Assembly: GCA_021151605.1 (NCBI GenBank)
Contig: JAGKWZ010000178.1
Location: forward strand, 1 to 10,788
From: Verrucomicrobiaceae bacterium
Lineage (GTDB): Bacteria; Verrucomicrobiota; Verrucomicrobiia; Verrucomicrobiales; Verrucomicrobiaceae
Direction: 5' to 3'
DNA: 10,788 nucleotides
Both the position numbers and the translations under genes were made by a program. Numbering within the stretch: position 1 is the stretch's first letter; each line of letters begins with the position of its first letter. Below are positions 6,088 to 10,788 of the stretch, piece after piece. The notes below the pieces were generated by a model. The model had not been told where the DNA came from. It saw only the letters and a program-made list of their open reading frames with translations, and searched no databases.

Positions 6088-6309
6088 ATGTCTGACGCCG
6101 ATCTTCAAGTCCTCGAAAGTCAGCTTCCCGCCGTCTCTGGGCAGGCGTTTGACGCTGCGCGTGAGCAGGTGCTGGACTCCGGGGAGAGTGTCTTGCAGTC
6201 CGAAGGCGGGTTTGTGGTCCGGGTGTATCCCGACGGCCGCAAGGAGGTTGTGAAGCAGATCGAGCCGCCGATCCGCGTGAAGTCCGGAACGCTCCACACT
6301 TTGTCATGA
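6088..6309 (+). CDS. small protein of unknown function coupled to hsdR (73 residues)
   Basis: Starts MSDADLQVLESQL and ends in TGA at 6307-6309. The frame is open from an earlier ATG at 6022, but that start lies inside the four-helix gene and adds a stretch that looks unrelated, while ATG 6088 follows a good -10 box, so 6088 is preferred. Two parts can be seen: a helical half (about residues 1-38, AFDAAREQVLDSG) and a beta-like half (about 39-73, VLQSEGGFVVRVYPDGRKEV then VKQIEPP). No signal peptide, membrane segment or cysteines are present. The stop overlaps the hsdR start as ATGA, so the two are likely translated together and this protein is probably made in step with HsdR. I do not recognise a named family; small proteins of this look occur in hsd loci as far as I recall, but this was not checked. 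A modulator of HsdR or an antitoxin-like partner are guesses only. Confidence 0.75.
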   Translation: MSDADLQVLESQLPAVSGQAFDAAREQVLDSGESVLQSEGGFVVRVYPDGRKEVVKQIEPPIRVKSGTLHTLS

Positions 6310-9300
6310 TCGGCAAACCCGAACGCCATACTCAGAACCGCGTCATCGCCCTCTTTCGCGATGAGCTGAAGTATCGCTACCTCGGCGACTGGAGCGACCG
6401 GGCCAACAGCAACATCGACGACGTGCTGTTGGCGAGCTGGCTCAAAAAGGCAGGCCACACTCTGGAGCAGATCAGCCGGGCGATCTACCTGCTGCGCACC
6501 GAGGCGGACAACCTGACGCGTGGCCTTTATGCCAATAACCAGAAGGTCTATGCCCTGCTGCGCTACGGCGTGCCGGTGAAGGTCGAAGCGGGCAAAGTGA
6601 CGGAAACCGTGAAGCTCATCGACTGGGAGCACCCGGAGCTGAATGACTTCGCCATCGCGGAGGAGGTGACACTGAAAGGCGGACATGAGCGCCGCCCTGA
6701 TCTCGTGCTTTACCTCAATGGCATCGCCATCGGGGTGATCGAGCTGAAAGGCAGCCATGTGTCCCTGAGCGACGGCATCCGCCAACTGCTCTCCAATCAG
6801 CAAAAGCAGTTCAACGAGTGGTTTTTCAGCACGGTGCAGATCGTCTTTGCCGGGAATGACTCGGAAGGTCTGCGCTACGGCACCATTGAGACCGGAGAGA
6901 AGTATTTCCTCACCTGGAAGGAGCACGAGGAGGACAACAGCCGCTTCAAGCTGGACAAATACCTCCTCAAGATGTGCGAGAAGAAGCGTCTGCTGGAGCT
7001 GATCCATGACTTTGTGCTTTTTGACGGCGGGGTGAAGAAGCTGCCGCGCGTGCATCAATACTTCGGCATCAAGGCCACCCAGAAGCATGTGGAAGCCTAC
7101 AAGGGCGGCATCATCTGGCACACGCAGGGCAGCGGAAAGAGCATCGTGATGGTGCTGCTGGCCAAGTGGATCCTCGAAAACAAGCCGAAGGCCCGCGTGC
7201 TGATCGTGACGGACCGCGATGAGCTGGACAAACAGATCGCCCGCGTGCTGCACGAGGCCGGCCAGGTGGGCAATCCAGATGACTGCCGGGCCAAGAGTGG
7301 CCAGGACCTCATGGCGAAGCTAGGCCAGGCCAATCCGCGTCTGCTTTGCACACTGGTGCATAAATTTGGCAAGAAGGGACTCAAGGGCGCGGAGTTTGAC
7401 GCCTTCCTCGAAGAACTCAAAGCTCAGCCGCCGATGGCAGTGGGCGAACTCTTCATCTTTGTGGATGAGTGCCACCGCACCCAGAGTGGCAAGCTACACA
7501 AAACCATGGCCGCCCTGCTGCCCGGCGCGGTCTTCATTGGCTTCACCGGCACGCCTTTGCTCAAAGAGGACAAGGCGACAAGTTTGGAGGTCTTTGGCAG
7601 CTACATCCATACCTATAAGTTCGGCGAAGCGGTATCTGACGGTGTGGTGCTCGACCTGGTGTACGAATCCCGTGACATCGAGCAGCAGCTCGGCTCGCAG
7701 GAGAAGATCGACGCGTGGTTTGATGCGAAGACGAAGGGACTCAATGACTGGCAGAAGCAAGCTCTGCGGGAGCAGTGGGGCACGATGCAGAAGGTGCTCA
7801 GCTCCCGCTCCCGCATGGAGCGTGTGGTGGAGGACATCGTCTTCGACTTTGGCGTGAAGCCGCGGCTCGCCAGCCAACGTGGCAATGCCATCCTCGTGGC
7901 ATCCAGCATCTACGAGGCGGTGAAGTATTACGAGCTGTTCCAGAAGACCGTCTTCAAAGGCCGCTGTGCCGTGGTGACCTCCTACAACCCGCAGGCTAAA
8001 GACGTGACGCTGGAGGAAACCGGCGAGAATACGGAGACGGAGAAGCAGTTCATCTTCAACGCCTACACCTCGCTGCTGAAGGATGTGGAACCTGCTCCGA
8101 ACAAGTCGAAGACCGAGACTTACGAGGACAACGCCAAAAAACAGTTCATCAAGGACCCCGCGAAGATGCGCCTGCTCATCGTGGTGGACAAACTGCTCAC
8201 CGGCTTTGACGCGCCAAGCTGCACCTATCTCTACATCGACAAGTCCATGCAGGACCACGGCCTATTCCAAGCGATCTGCCGCACCAACCGGCTCGATGGC
8301 GAGGACAAGAGCTTCGGCTACATCGTGGACTACAAGGACCTCTTTAAGAAGCTCATCAACGAGAAGGGCACCGGAGCGCTCCAGGTCTATAGCTCCGAGC
8401 TGGATGATTCCGCGCCCGGTGCTTCGTCCGAAATCCTGATGCAGGACCGCCTCAAGAAAGGGCGCGAACGGCTGGAGGCTGCCCTCGAAACAATGGCGAT
8501 GCTTTGCGAATCCGTCGAGCCACCGAAGGGGGAGCTGGAGCACATCCACTACTTCTGCGGCAACACCGAGGTCGAGGACGATCTCAAGGAACACGAGCCG
8601 CAACGTGCCGCCCTCTACAAAGGCACGGCCGCCATGCTGCGAGCCTACGCCAACATCGCCGACGACCTGCCCCTGGCCGGCTACACCACGGGACAGGCTG
8701 AGCGGATCAAGGGCGACGTGGAACGCTACATCAAGCTGCGGGAGATCATCCGGCAGGCCAGCGGCGAGACCATCGACCTCAAAGCCTACGAGGCCGACAT
8801 GCGCCACCTGATTGATACCTACATCGAAGCCAAGGAACCGAAGAAGACGTCGCACTTTGACGAGATCGGTCTGCTGGAGGTCATCGTGAAAAGCGGGATG
8901 GCCGATGCCATTGCCGGAATGCCCGAAGGGATCAAAAACAATCCCTCCGCAGTGGCGGAAACCATCGCAAACAATGTCCGCAGCAAGATCGTGCAAGAGC
9001 AACTCAACAACCCGGCCTTCTATGAAAAGATGTCGGAGCTGCTGAAGGAGATCATTGCCGACCTGCGGGCGAAGCGGATTAGTTACGAGCAGTTCCTCAA
9101 GCAGATCGCCGAGTTGGCCAAGCAGGTTCACACGGGAGCGGATTCCAAGGCATCGCCCAAGCTGGACACGCCGGGCAAGCGTGCGCTTTACGATAACCTT
9201 CTCCCAAAGGCTGGCGGTGAAGATGGGAATGTGATGAAAGATGAAGCGGCCACGTATGGCGATGATGCCGAGATCGCCCTGAACCTTGCCTTGCAGATCG

Positions 9301-9452
9301 ATGCAGTGGTCAAACAGGTGCGCCCGGCGGGGTGGCGAGGAGTGAAGTCCCGCGAGAACATCATCAAGGCCGCGCTCATGAATTTGTTGAACGAGGACAA
9401 GGGGGGAGTCGAGCGGATCTTCCTCATTCTCGTGGCTCAGAAGGAATACTGA
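6306..9452 (+). CDS. hsdR: Type I restriction enzyme motor/nuclease subunit HsdR
   Basis: Protein of 1048 residues, close to the usual length of about 1040. The N-terminal endonuclease domain (about 1-230) has a PD-(D/E)xK site, D132 and E146-L-K148, in RPDLVLYLNG...GVIELKG. The spacing is like that of EcoR124I HsdR. The translocase (about 255-700) has Walker A TQGSGKS at 273-279, motif Ia VTDRDELDKQ at 301-310, Walker B/motif II VDECHR at 386-391, motif III TGTP at 414-417, LLTGFDAP at 630-637 and motif VI AICRTNR at 656-662. The rest (about 700-1048) is the helical C-terminal region that contacts HsdM/HsdS. It pumps DNA with ATP and cuts when translocation stalls at unmethylated sites. Every motif is intact and there is no frameshift. 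It starts in an ATGA overlap with the 73-residue gene, with no clear Shine-Dalgarno, and its own stop overlaps the next start (TGATG). It lies about 4.8 kb from hsdS, with the inserted genes between. Confidence 0.96.
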   Translation: MIGKPERHTQNRVIALFRDELKYRYLGDWSDRANSNIDDVLLASWLKKAGHTLEQISRAIYLLRTEADNLTRGLYANNQKVYALLRYGVPVKVEAGKVTETVKLIDWEHPELNDFAIAEEVTLKGGHERRPDLVLYLNGIAIGVIELKGSHVSLSDGIRQLLSNQQKQFNEWFFSTVQIVFAGNDSEGLRYGTIETGEKYFLTWKEHEEDNSRFKLDKYLLKMCEKKRLLELIHDFVLFDGGVKKLPRVHQYFGIKATQKHVEAYKGGIIWHTQGSGKSIVMVLLAKWILENKPKARVLIVTDRDELDKQIARVLHEAGQVGNPDDCRAKSGQDLMAKLGQANPRLLCTLVHKFGKKGLKGAEFDAFLEELKAQPPMAVGELFIFVDECHRTQSGKLHKTMAALLPGAVFIGFTGTPLLKEDKATSLEVFGSYIHTYKFGEAVSDGVVLDLVYESRDIEQQLGSQEKIDAWFDAKTKGLNDWQKQALREQWGTMQKVLSSRSRMERVVEDIVFDFGVKPRLASQRGNAILVASSIYEAVKYYELFQKTVFKGRCAVVTSYNPQAKDVTLEETGENTETEKQFIFNAYTSLLKDVEPAPNKSKTETYEDNAKKQFIKDPAKMRLLIVVDKLLTGFDAPSCTYLYIDKSMQDHGLFQAICRTNRLDGEDKSFGYIVDYKDLFKKLINEKGTGALQVYSSELDDSAPGASSEILMQDRLKKGRERLEAALETMAMLCESVEPPKGELEHIHYFCGNTEVEDDLKEHEPQRAALYKGTAAMLRAYANIADDLPLAGYTTGQAERIKGDVERYIKLREIIRQASGETIDLKAYEADMRHLIDTYIEAKEPKKTSHFDEIGLLEVIVKSGMADAIAGMPEGIKNNPSAVAETIANNVRSKIVQEQLNNPAFYEKMSELLKEIIADLRAKRISYEQFLKQIAELAKQVHTGADSKASPKLDTPGKRALYDNLLPKAGGEDGNVMKDEAATYGDDAEIALNLALQIDAVVKQVRPAGWRGVKSRENIIKAALMNLLNEDKGGVERIFLILVAQKEY

Positions 9453-10171
9453 TGATCTCGCAACTCCAACTCGGCGAGGTAGTGGTCGATGTCGTGCAGA
9501 AGGACATCAAGAACCTGCATCTCAGCGTCCATCCACCCACGGGGAGAGTGACCATCTCAGCGCCCTTGCGGATGAAGACGGAAGCCATTCGGGTTTTTGC
9601 CATCACCAAGCTCGGCTGGATCAAGCAGCAGCAGAAGAAACAGCGCGAACAGGTCCGCGAATCCCCCCGCGACTACGTCGAAAGAGAAAGCCACTATGTC
9701 TGGGGACGACGATACTTGCTATCGGTCATCGAGGAGGATGCCCCCCCTCGAATGGATGTCTCCGGCAATCGGATCAAACTTCATGTTCGTCCTGGAACGT
9801 CTGCGGCAAAGCGCGAGACGATCATGGAGCACTGGTATCGCGACGAGCTAAAGAAGGCCTTGCCTCCGTTGGTTTCAAAGTGGGAGAAGAACATCGGAGT
9901 CTCGGTCTCCAAAGTCTTTGTGCAGCGCATGAAAACCAAATGGGGAAGCTGCAACCACCGCGCGAAGCATATCCGCCTCAACAGTGAACTTGCGAAAAAA
10001 CCCAAGAAGCTTCTGGAATACGTCATTGTTCATGAGATGGCCCATCTCCTGGAGCCGACGCACAATGAGCGGTTCTTAGCACTTCTGGATCAACACTATC
10101 CAAGCTGGCGTGAAGTCCGTGAGCAGCTGAATGAGCTTCCTTTAGCTTCTGAAGTTTGGAAGCAGCAATAG
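9452..10171 (+). CDS. YgjP/SprT-like zinc metallopeptidase (DUF45, M48-type) linked to hsdR
   Basis: Protein of 239 residues. The N-terminal half (about 1-110) has the beta-strand and HPPTGRVTISAP pattern of YgjP-like proteins. The C-terminal half carries TKWGSC (about 168-173), then the zinc site HEMAH at 194-198 with the third ligand H204 (HEMAHLLEPTHNERF), then PSWREVREQLN near the end. This is the DUF45/YgjP family, with an active-site glutamate at 195. Substrate unknown. ATG 9452 overlaps the hsdR stop (TGATG), with AAGGA at 9441-9445 in good position. The frame extends back to 9332, but that part is the out-of-frame tail of hsdR. Such peptidases are commonly found next to hsdR, so a role in the restriction system (for example turnover of HsdR or of trapped protein-DNA complexes, by analogy to SprT) is possible but inferred. 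Confidence 0.9.
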   Translation: MISQLQLGEVVVDVVQKDIKNLHLSVHPPTGRVTISAPLRMKTEAIRVFAITKLGWIKQQQKKQREQVRESPRDYVERESHYVWGRRYLLSVIEEDAPPRMDVSGNRIKLHVRPGTSAAKRETIMEHWYRDELKKALPPLVSKWEKNIGVSVSKVFVQRMKTKWGSCNHRAKHIRLNSELAKKPKKLLEYVIVHEMAHLLEPTHNERFLALLDQHYPSWREVREQLNELPLASEVWKQQ

Positions 10172-10210
10172 CCGAGGAGGGGGCCTTGCTGCGCACGGAG
10201 ACTTGGAGAC

Positions 10211-10284
10211 GCAGCTTGCCTTTCCAAAGGCGAGTCTTCGAAGGTCGGGAGATTCCAAAACTCGGCTCTGGAGAGCCAAGCTAC
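10211..10284. repeat. inverted pair of REP-like hairpins (REPIN-like)
   Basis: Unit 1 (10211-10238, +) contains GCCTTT-CC-AAAGGC (10218-10231). Unit 2 (10257-10284, read on the - strand) contains the stem seen on + as GGCTCT-GG-AGAGCC (10264-10277). Unit 1 and the reverse complement of unit 2 match at 22 of 28 bases. Four of the six differences are paired changes that keep the stems (C/G with G/C and T/A with C/G). The 18 nt between them extend the partial symmetry. It lies in the gap after the metallopeptidase. Confidence 0.75.
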
Positions 10285-10321
10285 GGCGGAGTGAGGGTTT
10301 GGGGCTTTGACGGCGGGAGCC

Positions 10322-10340
10322 AACAGGTTGGAAACCTGTT
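10322..10340. repeat. 8-bp perfect palindrome with 3-nt loop
   Basis: AACAGGTT-GGA-AACCTGTT. It resembles short dispersed palindromes that occur in many copies in some genomes. No T tract follows, so it is not a convincing intrinsic terminator, although it could still end transcription weakly. The rest of the 10172-10400 gap shows nothing else except the weak promoter listed separately. Confidence 0.6.
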
Positions 10341-10364
10341 CCATTTGTAAGGGTGGATTCTTGT

Positions 10365-10394
10365 TTGCGGGGGAAGGGAACTGAGGGCTAAATT
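10365..10394 (+). promoter_or_regulatory. weak candidate promoter for the FHA-like gene, possibly leaderless
   Basis: TTGCGG (10365-10370, 3 of 6), an 18-nt spacer and TAAATT (10389-10394, 4 of 6). The -10 again ends 6 nt before the ATG at 10401. AGGGG at 10395-10399 is too close to the ATG to be a normal Shine-Dalgarno. Confidence 0.3.
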
Positions 10395-10400
10395 AGGGGC

Positions 10401-10788
10401 ATGACTGCCTGTCTCGTCGCCGAAAGCGGCCTCGCCACGACCCTGCAAAAGCGGGTGGTGAGGGTGGGGGGCGATACGAGTGCTGATGTGGTTTTTGCGG
10501 GGGTTCATGGGCTGGCGCCTCTGCATTTCGAGCTGGTGGGCAGTGGGGACGGGCACGCGATCCGGGCGCTGCAGGCCGAGTTGCCTCTGCTGGTGAATGG
10601 TCAGCCAGTGATTCAGGCCCAGCTGGCGGATGGGGATGTGATTTCAGCGGGCGCTCTGACCCTGATTTATGGCAATGGTGTGCCGGATGCTTCCAGCCCA
10701 TCTGCGGCGGTGGTGGGTCTGGATGCCTCTGCCACGGGCGATGACTTTGTTTCCAGGCTGGTGGAGGGGCCACCGGGCAGGCCAGGGG
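10401..10788 (+). CDS. FHA-like domain protein, N-terminal part (cut by window end)
   Basis: The frame is open from ATG 10401 to the right edge, 129 complete codons. Residues about 18-91 fit a forkhead-associated fold: RVVRVGGD, LAPLHFELVG with a His at 42, LLVNGQPV at 63-70, then AQLADGDVISAG and LTLIYG. NGQ.V...L.DGD.I..G is the characteristic C-terminal half of an FHA domain. The Gly-Arg and Ser-Arg residues that usually bind phosphothreonine are not apparent, so it may be a degenerate FHA that does not bind phosphopeptides. The following residues are a low-complexity Ala/Ser/Gly/Pro linker, suggesting a multi-domain protein continuing outside the window. It is probably not part of the hsd operon: it follows a 229-nt gap with repeats and has its own candidate promoter. 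Confidence 0.7.
   Translation, partial: MTACLVAESGLATTLQKRVVRVGGDTSADVVFAGVHGLAPLHFELVGSGDGHAIRALQAELPLLVNGQPVIQAQLADGDVISAGALTLIYGNGVPDASSPSAAVVGLDASATGDDFVSRLVEGPPGRPG

Noticed and set aside
6120..7253. Long open frame on the - strand (377 codons)
   Set aside because: It lies opposite the 73-residue gene and the N-terminal nuclease and Walker A part of hsdR, whose motifs are intact. Long antisense frames are expected in GC-rich codon usage, and the translation has no recognisable domain.
8262..9131. Open frame on the - strand (289 codons) opposite the hsdR C-terminus
   Set aside because: Leucine/valine/glycine-rich shadow translation of hsdR with no recognisable motif.
9332..9451. Earlier in-frame start for the metallopeptidase
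   Set aside because: This stretch is hsdR coding sequence read in another frame. ATG 9452 has a proper AAGGA and a TGATG overlap.
10211..10340. Intrinsic terminator after the metallopeptidase gene
   Set aside because: The hairpins here have no following T tract. They fit dispersed repeats better.

Overview
The window is a piece of a bacterial defence locus built around a Type I restriction-modification (hsd) operon, all on the + strand. Base composition is GC-rich by eye. A four-helix-bundle/'suffix'/zinc-ribbon protein and REP-like hairpins, together with a GC-rich FHA-type protein, suggest a member of Verrucomicrobiota or another PVC-group bacterium. This assignment is an inference from gene style and not from a marker gene.

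Layout from left to right. (1) Positions 2-316 are the C-terminal end of the methylase subunit HsdM, cut by the window edge, and 307-1545 is the complete two-TRD specificity subunit HsdS. (2) Positions 1542-2963 and 2956-4938 are two tandem DUF262 (GmrSD-like) proteins. Only the second carries a C-terminal DUF1524 HNH-type nuclease domain. They are coupled to hsdS and to each other by short overlaps. (3) Positions 5010-5135 are a gapless 126-bp, about 81% identical copy of the 3' end of hsdS, a fragment with no gene of its own. The DUF262 pair is therefore bracketed by two hsdS tails, which suggests a cassette captured by recombination at the hsdS end. (4) Positions 5199-6038 encode a four-helix-bundle protein fused to a topoisomerase-type C4 zinc ribbon. 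Its linkers are made of a 9-bp tandem repeat. (5) Positions 6088-6309 encode a 73-residue protein of unknown function, translationally coupled (ATGA) to the motor/nuclease subunit HsdR at 6306-9452. HsdR is in turn coupled (TGATG) to a YgjP-type zinc metallopeptidase at 9452-10171. (6) Positions 10172-10400 are intergenic and hold an inverted pair of REP-like hairpins (REPIN-like) and a second palindrome. (7) From 10401 an FHA-like gene begins and runs off the window.

How the genes work together: HsdM and HsdS would form the methyltransferase, and HsdR would join it to cut unmodified DNA. The nested DUF262/DUF1524 pair could add a second, modification-dependent (Type IV-like) restriction activity, but this is inferred from family membership. 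The four-helix protein, the 73-residue protein and the metallopeptidase are accessory genes of unknown role that sit in translationally coupled or adjacent positions.

All three genes that do not overlap an upstream gene (5199, 6088 and 10401) have a candidate -10 element ending exactly 6 nt before the ATG and no usual Shine-Dalgarno. This suggests leaderless transcripts, and a separate promoter driving the hsdR half of the operon.
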